In this document: positions 54,311 to 64,000 of the stretch, one piece after another
How the letters are laid out: each line of letters opens with the position of its first letter
How positions within the stretch are numbered: the stretch's first letter is position 1
NCBI GenBank assembly: GCA_036362985.1
Contig: JAYGXS010000008.1
Location: 27,123,971 to 27,187,970 of the forward strand
DNA from: Ligula intestinalis
Taxonomy: Eukaryota; Platyhelminthes; Cestoda; Diphyllobothriidea; Diphyllobothriidae
Direction of reading: 5' to 3'
DNA length: 64,000 bases
Position numbers and translations under genes: made by a program
Notes under the pieces: generated by a model
What the model was told of the DNA's origin: nothing
The model's database searches: none
What the model saw: the letters and a program-made list of their open reading frames with translations, nothing else

Positions 54311-54466
54311 TCAGAGTAGGCTACAAGCAGTTCGCTTGTGCGACTTTGAGGCCGGCACGAGGACGACGCGAATGGCCTCATCAAATACCTCTTTTAGGCC
54401 TTTCTGGGTCCTAGCAGAGCACTCGAGGTACCGAACGCTCTTTATCTCCTTTGACAGGGCCAGCCC
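54311..54466 (-). CDS. Rac-type Rho GTPase, last coding exon
   Basis: Encodes 51 residues and a stop: [55 protein letters not shown] is the G5 guanine-binding loop; [14 protein letters not shown] is the Rho-family C-terminal helix; KSHKR is a basic patch; CSLL is a CAAX box whose final Leu predicts geranylgeranylation. Rac is the best fit (GLA..KEI...YLECSA), Cdc42 and Rho less so. On the minus strand TTTCCTGTAG precedes the exon, a good acceptor, and the phase-0 boundary before GLA matches animal Rac1. Rac acts at the plasma membrane as a GTP switch for actin dynamics. The exons for the P-loop and switches were not found upstream to 64000, so introns are long or the gene is partial. The motifs look undamaged. 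Dense LINEs lie within the presumed intron. Confidence 0.92.
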   Translation of the reverse strand, partial: GLALSKEIKSVRYLECSARTQKGLKEVFDEAIRVVLVPASKSHKRTACSLL

Positions 54467-55359
54467 CTACAGGAAAGAAGGAAAAGGACGAAAATTGAGA
54501 ATAGGCAGCCAAAATTCGCAGTTTTAAGATATGTCCGATGGGGATGGAGAGGAGGGGCTTCCGGTAGTAGAGTTGTCGGGTGAATGGAGCACCCGAAGGG
54601 TTCTAGCGGCGTCTTGGGCGATCCCAAAGGATAGTCAGCGCCGGCAAACATCTGACTAGACGGTTGTCTTTCAGGGGTACGGGCAATGTTATAAGCTTGT
54701 TTGAATAACGAAGAAACTTCCTAGGGGCCACGATGTCCGCTGGGTTCGCGCTGCAGGTTCCCGACCCGCAAACAAGTGACGAAGAGTCCATTAAAGCACA
54801 ACAGAGCATCTGCACACGTTGAAACCCATCGCTGTACACCCCGGTTCCCTGAGATCCCATACTTAACAGTCATTTCTATTTTCTGCAGTTGTCGCCTGTG
54901 AAGTCAAAGGTTAAACGGTGAGCCACCCCGCACAAAAGAAGCGAAGATACTGAGTCCCAACTTGACCGTCACCTGAGCTGTTACATACGTAATTGCAGTC
55001 AGGAGAAGTTTTCAGGAAAGGGAAGTGAACGTTTTTTTGATTTTCAGACGTACAGGTAGAAAAAGAAACATTGTCTCCATCCCAGCTGTCAAGACAACAA
55101 GTACCTATTTAGCTATATGTTGAGATACAAGGAGAAACAGTCCCGCAGGAAGGGCCACGAGTCACCAATAGGGACTTGTGCGTTATACCTCAGAGAATGA
55201 ACAATTAATGGATTCTACTATTAGACAAATCATGAACGAATAGGAGCTTGGGATGCCTGTTTCAGAATTACTTTAAATTAGACGCATACCTTTGTCTTGC
55301 CGGAACATTGGGTAAAGTATCGGCAAGAATTAATTTTCAGAAGATTCGACCCTTAGGAT
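54467..55359. other. presumed intron, no exon recognised
   Basis: Read on the minus strand, no Rho-family peptide appears. LLLTAITYVTAQ before a GTGACG donor-like site near 54975 vaguely recalls the preceding Rac exon end but has a stop just upstream and lacks the rest. Confidence 0.4.
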
Positions 55360-55425
55360 AACACTTTCATTCGCCTTACGTTTCGAAATCTGCCACGGAT
55401 TTTTCATCAGCGACATGAGCAGAAA
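55360..55425 (-). ncRNA. PLE-type hammerhead ribozyme, well preserved core
   Basis: Minus strand: CATGTCG, CTGATGA (55410-55404), stem II AAATC/GATTT with a 7-nt loop, CGAAAC, then GTA and AGGCGAATG. The core is intact except A-C at 10.1/11.1. Stem III is the palindrome ACGT, as in dimeric PLE hammerheads. Flanks match the PLE tail at 46.7 kb. Confidence 0.7.
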
Positions 55426-56689
55426 TCAAGAGCAGAATTAACTTCATGGTCGAACAAGTTAACAGTCTAGGGTGACGAAAGATGATTGCGAGAAGGCCAG
55501 TTCCATGTAAGCTGACACAAAGGAAATCAAATAACTAGAACATGAGTCTCACAAGCCGGACGCTTCGGGTTCCTAGACACCGTAAAAGATGCCACTAGCC
55601 GCCTCAGGGTTGTAGATATAAGGAAAACAAAACTGCTATAATTATTAGTTTACACATTAATCCAAGGCATGTCATGTCCGTTTCAGCACAATCGAGTCAG
55701 CAGAAGAATTGGAAGGGGATAATTTTCGACGTGTAACACATTCGGTAAACTCAGATGGTATGCATGAAGTGGTCGAACAAATAAAACACACACGAATTAT
55801 GTAGGGCCAAGGTGACAAAATGATAGCAGGTTGACGATGGTCATCAAAGAAAGCCCTCCCTAGAGGCTTTTGTACTTCAATCGGCATCAACTTCCCTAAC
55901 TCCGCCCCTGTTCACAGACGAATGGAGTAACAACCAAGTCTCACTAAAAACAACAAAAGCCAACGCACCCGGGACAGCAGGCATGCCACGAAGACAACGG
56001 TTATTTGTAAGCTTAAGTGATGGCCGCCCTGTATGTACACAGGTGAGGTGTGCTCGAAGCGCCTTCAGAGGGCTGGGGGCGCAATAGACAGGCTATGGGA
56101 GTGTACGGTACATCGAGTGGGACCGGGTCTGTGAGGCATGGGAAATTTTTAGCTCTTAGCGCCCGCGTCACCCTCCGGTTGACAGTCTTGACAGGTGTCT
56201 GGTCACCGCAGCCAGATGGGTGAGGGGGGAGGGAGGAGACTGCAGCAGATACTGCGCACAAGCCGCTGCACTGCTGGATCGATCCACGTACAAGTCAACG
56301 ATACTGTGTTTAATCCGTGCAACACAACATGGTGGAGGTTGTAGCTTGTGTGACGGTCGAAATGTCACAGCCAATTTCACAAATAAACAGACGAGGTCGA
56401 TAACACGCCTAACAGAGCAGGTCGGTTGCCCATGAAAGGGGCAGCAGACATAGCGCTACCGCAATACCGGATGTGCTCTGGCCCGGCCAGACGGGAGGTG
56501 TGATGGACCAATCGAGGAGCTGGATTAAGACTGCGTACCCCCTAGCAAGTACCACACATGAGGACTGTGAGGACGCCTAGGTGCAGGCTCACGTCGCACC
56601 AGCGCTAAATGCCTGCTCAGAGAGGCCAGGCAATGAACTTGTGCCTGGTGGACTCTAGGGACGCTATCCTCACGCAGTGTATTCTTCAG
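55426..56689. other. presumed PLE flank and unassigned sequence
   Basis: Upstream of the hammerhead on the minus strand I looked for PLE protein and found none convincing; a 72-codon frame at 55672-55890 is unrecognised. 56000-56680 is unassigned. Confidence 0.35.
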
Positions 56690-57690
56690 CGACAGCGACT
56701 GAAGATAGAAGGCTCAAGAATTGCTTCCACATCTTGACGGACGGTGTCGGGCAAAGTCTTCAGTTGCCCTCCACTTCAACGCCTCCAAGTGGGCTGCGGC
56801 ACCGGATCGAGGGCAGCATAGCAAAGCTCGTGGGTCGGATGACTAGGAAAGTGTCCAAACCACCCCAGTCGCCTTTCTCGAATGGCCTGAGATATCTTCG
56901 CAATACGGCCGAAGCGAGTGCGGACTGTCTCGTTCAAGATTAAGTCGGTATACTTAACTCGCAGGATTGTCCTCAGGCAGCCGTGATAAAAGACCTCCAC
57001 TCTTCGCTCATCTCCAGTGCTCAAAGCCCAGCATTCACATTCATAGCGGAGGACTGACCGGATGGATGCACGGTATACACGAATCTTCGTGGAGATTGAG
57101 ATGTCGCATCGGGTCCATAGACGCTTTCGAAGGATTGAGAAAACCCAGCGAGTAGCACCGATACGGAAGACAATGTCGTTCTTGCTCTGCCCATTGGGTA
57201 GCAGCCTCGCCCCGAGGTATTTAAAGTTGTCTACTTCCAACTGATAGCATTAATCCGCAGGGGTGCCTTCTCCTGCTCAGGGATGCAGCTGGAGAACAAC
57301 TTAACCTTTCGGTATTTATAGACATGCCAACCGACATAGCGATCTCATTCACCTGCGATACTACAGACTGTAGACCACGGAAACTTGAGGCTAGTAGCGC
57401 AATATCATTGGCGAAGTCGAGATCAGTCAGCAGGCGTCCGGGCCCAAGCTCAGCACTGTCTTCTTTACTTGAGGGCTCCCCACGAATCTAGTCAACGACT
57501 TCGTTAAACAGAATTGGTGACAGGAGATAGCCGTGTCGGACACCAGACCGAATATCAGACTGTTGAGAGTTTGCTGTGGACCAGAACTTGTGCGTTCATG
57601 GCAATGAGTTTGTTCAGCACTCCATCTAGTTACATTATTCGCCACAGGGACTCACGATGGATGAGATCGAACGCGACGGCGAAGTTGGCC
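56690..57690 (-). pseudogene. RTE-type LINE, RT C-terminal half and thumb
   Basis: From 57690 downwards: ANFAVAFDLIHRESLWRIM (motif A), SGVRHGYLLSPILFNEVVD (motif B), TDLDFANDIALLASS (motif C, FAND for YADD), VDNFKYLGARLLPNGQSKND, SISTKIRVYRASIRSVLRYE with CECWAL, RTILRVKYTDLILNETVRTR, RERRLGWFGH and, after a stop, SGGQLKTLPDTVRQDVEAI. This is the RTE order. Stops in motif A and after YADD-like sequence, plus the Asp to Asn change, make it inactive. Confidence 0.87.
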
Positions 57691-57809
57691 TATTACGTGG
57701 TGGACTCTGAAGACTGGATCCCACGCCGACTAAGTGTATTTACTCACTATAAAACAAATCTAACGCAATTATAACGTATCACAATGCGCGCTAGAAGCCA
57801 TGAAGTGGA
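57691..57809. other. 5' breakpoint of the RTE fragment
   Basis: AT-rich stretch with no RT homology. Confidence 0.4.
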
Positions 57810-58060
57810 CAATTGACGGGGGTGCAGGCTCGGTCCTCGAGGCAAGAAGGGGTCCCTTTTAATGTGGCCTCTATGGCCCTCTCCCACTTCATCTGGATCT
57901 GAACCGTTTCCTTGGTCCTTGTAATGTTTAGTACTAATTGCCCCCTGGCAAGGGCCACGCGGTGGATACGCTAGGCCAAAGACGGCGGCTAGATCAAGGC
58001 ACGACAGGCGTTAGTCAGGTTGCGCGCCAGTAACAAATGTCCAAAACTGGAGGCGTGGCG
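57810..58060 (-). repeat. LTR-like repeat B/C fragment
   Basis: TTTTAATGTGGCCTCTATGG matches repeat B; GCGGTGGATACGCTAGGCC onward matches 24885-24990. Confidence 0.45.
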
Positions 58061-58164
58061 GCACGCGTAGGGGCGGCTTCGGCCGCGCCAGCTATCTGCG
58101 AGCAATTCCACCTACGGCCTTCTTGATTTCGCCTTGATGCCGCGGGAACTGCAAAAGATGCTGC

Positions 58165-58560
58165 GCGTGGAAGATGAACGGAAACTGCAAGTTTCTGACC
58201 GCTACTGCTTGAGGACCATCCTTCGAGTGAAGTACACCGACTTCGTCTCAAATAAGACAGTCCGCACTCGCTAGGACAGCACCGCAGGGATATCCCGGGC
58301 AATCCCAAAAATGCGACTGAGGTGGTTTGGGCACGTCCTTAACCGTCAACCTCACGATCTCAGTGTTACTGCCCTCCTCAAAGTGGGGGTCGGATCAAAA
58401 CCTGGCTCGACTCAGTCTGTCAGAACAAGGAAAAGGTTTTTGGACTTTCGGTATTCAGTTTTCGGCGCTGGCGAAGAGAATGGCTCGAACTGTCTAGGTC
58501 TGCGGCGACGCATGGTCGCGCGTGTAGAAGGGCCGTACGGGACATAATAGAGGCCGGCCA
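58165..58560 (+). pseudogene. RTE-type LINE 3' end, second copy
   Basis: Reads EDERKLQVSDRYCLRTILRV, KYTDFVSNKTVRTR then a stop, and RLRWFGHVLNRQPHDLS. Homologous to the end of the minus-strand copy, from which it is separated by about 0.5 kb in head-to-head orientation. Only the C-terminal domain is present. Confidence 0.82.
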
Positions 58561-59189
58561 TATCAGTTATGATCGCAGCCGCAACAAGTCAAAGTAATTA
58601 CGTTCCGTAAACTCATTCATTATGGTGCAGGGCAAACGGTGGACAGCTTGGGGCGCTACTGTCGAACTGACGACTGCGACCTGACACAATGCCCAAACAA
58701 TGAATCGGTATGCTAACGGGACGTCCAAAATGGACTCCAACAAGTCACCCAGAACAGTTTCCAGTGATACAAGGAACTTTTGGCGCACCACGATATCCTA
58801 AATCACACTGATTAAGGGTAGGTACAGATCTGCGCTGGAGACATGGCTCCTCCACGTTCAAATGTGCGTCAGCGCAAATCTGATCAAGCAAACTGCAGAC
58901 GAGCTTGGTGTATGTGTGCAAAAGCCTTGCCACCAAAGACGTAACCTCCACTGAGAGGTAGGTTGTGTCTTCGCGTTTTTTATTCTCTTGCAGATCCTGT
59001 TTTACAACGCTCACCTCCTCCAGCTTGTTTGCTCTTTAGCCCTGTCAACTGACGCCTTTGTGTTGTGGAGCGTGTAGACGGGCTTGCCGGCCTGTCAGCC
59101 ACGGCGCCCATTCCACATCGGGCGACCGATTGGCTAGGCGGTGGGGGGGAGGCGAGGTTGACACTCGGCACATTTGCTCACTATAAACA
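58561..59189. other. unassigned; very weak PLE-RT-like frame on minus
   Basis: Minus-strand frame at 58745-59014 contains YLSVEVTSLVARLL, which recalls the S.DVTSLF motif of PLE reverse transcriptases, but the remainder does not align well. I do not call a gene. Confidence 0.2.
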
Positions 59190-59530
59190 ATGTGAGGCGC
59201 TAAAAACTGTTGCCAACTGACGGGATAACTCGGACCGCGCAATCAGTCCAAGATGTGCCTTGTTGTGTGGAGTGGCTGATTGGCGACAGAACAGAGCTAG
59301 AATGTACTGCGGATAGTACAACTATGTGCATGATGGCGCGCATGGGGTGACCATGGCCGCGCCAGCCACCTGCGCTCTCTTCCATTTCCGGTGTACTTGA
59401 CTTTCGTCCTGACACCGGGAGTGAGGTAGATTGCGCGTGAGTGTAACTCACTATAATGCACCGCGAGCAACTGCGTTTGCCCTGAGCTCGCAGCGGACGA
59501 TAGCGAAATCGACGGTCAAGTTGTAGTACA
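59190..59530 (-). repeat. LTR-like repeat B
   Basis: TGTTGCCAACTGACGGG, GGCCGCGCCAGCCACC, CCATTTCCGGTGTACTTG, GAGGTAGATTGCGCG, CGGACGATAGCG with GACGGTCAAG. Collinear with 13905-14290. Confidence 0.6.
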
Positions 59531-60879
59531 CCAAAGACGAGCCATGTGGCTGTGTCGCTTCCGTTAGGCCTAAAGAACAATATTACAGACCCACCCAGAC
59601 GCAAGGGAATATCGGTGTTGTATGTTTATGGAAGGTCATTCGCGAACAGAAGGCTGTGAACAAGACGGTGTCTGGTTGCGCAATAATACCTGGTCAGGTG
59701 TATGTAGGCTTGCCTATAAAGTCCGGGCGTGTTTGTACATTTTCACTGACGCCCGCTACATGCACCAGGCCTGACCGCCTACACGCGCCTTTAGTGGTTT
59801 GTCTGACCACTAGAGTGTACAGTAAACAGAAGCGTGTGAGAGTGCCAATAAAGACCTCTAACTGTGCCTGTTTACTCCGCAGGGTCTATACTTCCGTTAA
59901 TTCGGTGCTCAGCCAAAACGCTGTGAAAACGGGTCAGGTGATGGCTGATATCGACCACGGGCAGAATCAGTAAAAAATGCGCAAAGCCTTATACGAAAAA
60001 CAAATTATAAGGAAAGCCTTTCAATTCTAAATACCAAACACTAGCTTGCTGTCATTGCTATAACCTTCTAGGTTTTCAAATTGAACGCTATACATTCTCC
60101 AGTTAACACAAAATAATGCATTCCCCATCGGGATCACAACAACTTGAATGGACACAAATTATGGTCGTTACTTTACAAGAAGTCTTGATAAACGGACAGT
60201 TTAAAAGCTGGAAAAATCGCCTGATTACACATTTTTTAAACTGACATTTGAATACGTGATTTACGATGAGAAGGATATTAGCAAGGATATTTCTGTTCAT
60301 ACTCATTGTAAAATATATTTGCATGAGGGAAAATTTCACACACTACGTAAGTAGTCATTTTTGCAAGCAGGCAGTCAGAAAGAAGAGTATTGGAGAGGCT
60401 ACTCAATGGTCCTTGGGCAGTACCAACACCGACTCGGTCCGTCCACACCCGATTGCAGCGTTTCTCCTCCAGACTGTCAGCATCTGTTCGCCTGTAGTTC
60501 CCGGCCAGGCACCCAACTCACTCCACGCGAACCTTTGGCTCAAGCCGGCCGAGGTCTTGGCTCTTCTCCGTCTACGAACTACTACCGGTTTGGATTCCGG
60601 CGGGGACTCGTGATCCAACAATAGGCTACGACACAAACACACACACACACACAGCAAGGTGGTGCAGGGACAGTGACTTGCGCTTGAAGTAGCTTACTGT
60701 GGTAACAGACTTGCACTGCAAGTGCCGTAGTTCCTCCTCCTCCTGTCCACCAGGGCCCGCTGTCACGAACAATTCGAGAAGACTAAAAGTGGAAGAGGCC
60801 GCCGCCACCAGTTGTTGTTGTTGTTGTACTAGCTTACTCCCTTAACCTAGTTTGCCAGCAATACATGTTATAAAATTTT
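59531..60879. other. no gene; two microsatellites
   Basis: (CA)n at 60633-60653 and (TTG)n at 60813-60826. Frames at 60266-60657 lack motifs. The sequence from 60840 is the 3' flank of the Jockey element. Confidence 0.4.
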
Positions 60880-63800
60880 TAAGGAAGATGAAGGGATAGA
60901 GATGAAGGAATAAAGAATAAAGAGAACGGTATAAAATGTTTAAGAAAGATGAAGGAATTCGGCGACTTTGTCTGAGCGAAGCCATAGGTCCTCAGGCGTG
61001 AGGTCCGTAGGGTTGGCTGGGCAGTCGAAGAGGTGGCATGTTGTGTGGAAAGGCAAGAGGCAGTCAGGACAGTTGTCTGTGACGTTGTCAAAGCATGAGG
61101 TGAGACGGCCTTTGAATGAATTCAGCAGCGTGGAGAAGCCGGAACGCAGCTGGGATAGCCTGGTTCTAGCGTTTCTGGACAGGTTGGCCCTACGTTCTCT
61201 GGCCATAACGTCGGAGACCGGCGGGGGAGCGTTGAGGACTCTGTTGGGTTTATAGCTGCTGATGGCTAGCTCGACAGTTTCGGTGTGGATACGCTTAACG
61301 AGGTCCGTTATCGGTAGATTAGTGGGGTACTCCGAAGCGTGTGGGCCGTACGCGTCTATGGTAGACTGCTTCATGCGTCTAGCAGGTGGGGGCGCGTTAA
61401 AAGGCGATTGCCCGGATGTTCTGGGTTATGAGACTGCGCAATGTAGATTTTTGCCTGCATGATGGAGTGAACCTTCAGAGGCAGGACTTGAGTTTCTTGA
61501 TACAGGTGATCTACATTGGTCATGTTAACACAGCCCCTGGCGATGCGGAGAGCAGCGTTCTCAACGCGTTGGACTTTCGCGCAGCTGGCATCGCTTAACA
61601 GTGGGGCGAAGATGGCTGATGCATGCTCAGTCGTTGCCTTGCCTGTTGCCCGGTATGTCGTGACTAACTTCTCAGTGTCCTGGCCTCATGAAGAACCTGC
61701 CAAGGCTTTTAGGATGTTGAGCTTGGCTTTGGCTTTGCTGGCTTGGATTTCAGCATGGCGGTGTAGAGCCAGCGTCGGGTCGAGAGTGAGGCCCAGGAGT
61801 TTAGGATACTGGCATAAGGAAATGTCATCGCCCTTAACCTTAATTGGAGGTTGGGATTTGTATTCTTTGGGGTCCGGAGTGAACAGAGTTACTGAGGACT
61901 TGGTCGCGGATAGTTTCAGTTGCTTATCGTCTAGGTGCCGGACTAAACTGGGGATGTAGTTATTTAAGGCATCGGCAGCCATGCGAAAGTTTGGGTGAGA
62001 GGACAGCAGGGTGATGTCATCAGCGTAAGTCACCATTTCGACTTCAGGGGGGAGGGATTCGGGAGGTCAGCCATGTAGATGTTGAATAGCGATGGCGAAA
62101 TGACAGAACCTTGAGGAACTCCTGTCCTAGAGTTGCGGGCTTTAGACAGCGTGCCTGAGAATTCGACTCGCGTTTGTCTGCCACGGAGATAGCAGTTCAG
62201 CCATCTGCAGAGCTCGTTCGGTAGCGACGAATCCATGAGGGATGTCATCAAGGTGTCAATGTTAACCGAGTCAAAAGCTTTATTTAGGTCGAGGGCGACC
62301 ATTACTATTATGTCCGCAGGTTTCGTTTTGTTGAAACCGCATGCAATGCGGTCCGTGACACGTTGTTGGGGTTGACGTCGTAGAGTGGAAGGCTTTGAAA
62401 CCGTGTTGGTGTTCTTGGAGGTTGGCATGTCTATTGAGCGAGGGGAGAATAAGACGCTCAAGTATTTTCACGGCCGGGCTGAGAAGCGAGATCGGGCGGT
62501 AACTGTCAGAGACAGCGGAGTCTTTACCTGCTTTGTGGCTGGGGAGGATATGAGCCATTTTCCAGATAGCTGGTATATGGCACGTGGCTAGAGACAGATT
62601 AAACAACCTGGTTAAGAATGCGACACCTCTGGGGCCTATGTGTTTTAGGTGTACCATCGTAATGTCGTCCGGTCCAAACGCCTTAGAGTTCTTAGCACGC
62701 TTAATCGCGGTTGTGGTATCATGGGCTGAGAACTGGAGCGGCATTAATAAGGGTTTGCACGACCTGTGTTTGACGATCCTCGAATTCTTCGAGGATTTAT
62801 GGACCGCAACCGTGGTGAATTGCACATTGAATTGGTTGGCAATGTCTCTGTCGGTCTTCTTCGGTATACCATTGAATTTGATAACCTGGTTGGGAGGAGC
62901 AGGTGCCCCTCTACCGATGGATTTGATTGTTTGCCACAACTTGCTGGTGTTGGTGCGGCTGGAGAAAGTGGCTAGCTTTTCTTGCCATATGGTCCTCTTG
63001 TGTTCATTGACCAGTCGGTAGATCACTAAGGTCATGGCCGGTAACGACGGGTGCTGAGGGTTTTGAGCTCGGGTGACGTCACGCTCTCTTGATAAGGTGG
63101 CCGCATCGGTAGGGTATCCTGGGATGGGATCAAAGACCTTGCCCGCGGGAATGTTGTGCTTAGAGGCAGTATGCATGATGTGGTTGAAAACCGACACACC
63201 TTGGCGAACATCTGGAGGGAAAGGGGCCTGGTCAAAGAGATTCTCAGTTTCACTAAGGAAACCGGGCCAGTTGGCTTTACGTAGATTCATAAAGCACTTG
63301 CGAGCGTTACGAATCGGGGAAGCATGTGTGCTGATTGTGATAACTATCGGGAGGTGGTCAGAGCTCAGTTTGCATAGACAGTCCCATGAGGAAGATAGTA
63401 ATAGGTCGCAACTGACGATGGAAATGTCCGGGCTAGCGCAAGTACCTGAATGAGGGAGTCTCGTGGACGTTCCATCCGTGTTGAGGACCCCAAAGTTGGT
63501 GTTGTTGATCTCCTCGGCTAGTGAGGCACCTCTAGTACAGGAAGGGTTAGAGAACCATAAGTCATCGTGGGCATTCAAGTCGCCCAAGATGAGTTTCGAA
63601 TCACCCGTTAGCATGTGGACTATTGATGGTCTGAAGTTGGCATCACAACTGCTTTGTGGAGGAATGTAGACGTTGTGGACAGTCAGACTGGACGGTCCAA
63701 TAGTAACTTGTACCTTGAGTTCTTCCAGCGGCGAGTCCGCGGATGTTGCTGCAGAGGTCAGCTCCTGGTATTTGATACTTTGGTGAACCAAAGTGACCAG

Positions 63801-64000
63801 TCCACCCCCGGAATTACGAGCTCTGTCTCTTCGAATGACGGCGAAGCCCGGGAAACGTGGGACCTTCGACTTTGCTGACAACTTTGACTCCTGGAGAGCA
63901 GCTATTTTGATGTCATGATCATGGAGGAGTTTAATGATCTCATCTGTTTTACCAGAAAGGCCATTACAGTTCAGCTGCAGTATTTTGAGGTCAGAAAGTG
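60880..64000 (-). pseudogene. Jockey-type LINE ORF2: endonuclease, RT, C-terminal zinc motif; runs off the window
   Basis: From 64000 downwards the frame reads ILQLNCNGLSGKTDEIIKLL and IAALQESKLS (apurinic-type endonuclease start with its Glu), LILGDLNAHDDLWF and SSDHLPI (catalytic DxN and SDH), then RT: KAFGPDDITMVHLKHIG, SDSYRPISLLSPAVKILERL, VALDLNKAFDSVN, TGVPQGSVISPSLFNIYMAD and MVTYADDITLLSSHP. Then SAIFAPLLSDASCAKVQRVE, NAALRIARG and a terminal CPDC...HTTCHLFDCP with LTPEDLWLRSDKVAEFLHLS. Order and C-terminus fit the Jockey clade. All catalytic residues are present, but there are frame changes near 62390, 62046 (a C homopolymer) and 61410, and an in-frame TGA at a probable Trp near 61690. 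The start lies beyond the window. The 3' UTR carries a near-duplicate of about 60 bp (60875-60960). Confidence 0.92.

Noticed and set aside
54603..54975. Upstream Rac exons in the 85-codon minus frame at 54603-54860 or at LLLTAITYVTAQ near 54975
   Set aside because: No switch, NKxD-like or P-loop residues; the short similarity at 54975 has a stop just upstream and an extra insertion.
58567..59014. PLE reverse transcriptase fragment on the minus strand
   Set aside because: Only a seven-residue resemblance (SVEVTSL); the rest fails to align with PLE motifs.
61516..63021. Plus-strand open frames of 145-147 codons at 61516-61959 and 62584-63021
   Set aside because: They are antisense to the RT and endonuclease of the Jockey element, whose motifs are unmistakable on the minus strand.

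Overview
This window looks like the repeat-choked genome of a large-genome flatworm, most likely a tapeworm of the diphyllobothriid kind (Spirometra, Schistocephalus and relatives). The organism call is an inference. It rests on a Rho-family GTPase exon with spliceosomal signals, Penelope-like elements with GIY-YIG endonucleases, RTE-, CR1- and Jockey-type LINE remnants, a C-terminal zinc-finger piece of the type I associate with flatworm LINE ORFs, and Ty3/gypsy remnants primed by tRNA-Trp. There is no operon structure, no prokaryotic signal and no viral genome. Most open reading frames here are chance or antisense frames.

Only one host gene is clear. It is the last coding exon of a Rac-type small GTPase on the minus strand at 54311-54466, with a splice acceptor, the ECSA loop and a CAAX box. 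Its other exons were not found between 54.5 and 64 kb.

Layout. 0-7 kb: gypsy solo LTRs, a Penelope (PLE) tail and several short duplicated repeats. 7-9 kb: a foldback, telomere-like sequence, and two head-to-head Tc1/IS630-type transposase fragments whose coding sequence has seeded a tandem repeat. 10-16 kb: a 477-bp LTR, a G/C homopolymer cluster, an RTE reverse transcriptase fragment and gypsy leader sequence. 16-19.8 kb: AT-rich sequence with an assembly gap and an old duplication split by an LTR. 20-28 kb: dense LTR copies, a SINE and a dead CR1-like reverse transcriptase. 28.6-32.6 kb: a PLE flanked by inverted repeats, an inverted coding-like duplication, a second SINE and another PLE tail. 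32.7-34 kb: microsatellites, a CpG-rich patch and a near-intact hammerhead ribozyme. 34-52.3 kb: LTR families A and G with tRNA-Trp primer sites and three more PLE or hammerhead loci. 52.5-55 kb: the GTPase exon. 56.7-58.6 kb: two RTE fragments. 60.9-64 kb: a Jockey-type LINE that runs off the end of the window.

Two themes tie the window together. First, most of the roughly 430-bp repeat copies are best read as solo LTRs of Ty3/gypsy elements; at five places an LTR end abuts an unusually long antisense tRNA-Trp sequence. Second, hammerhead-ribozyme motifs recur at PLE tails, in inverted PLE flanks, possibly in a tRNA-derived SINE, and once in nearly complete form.
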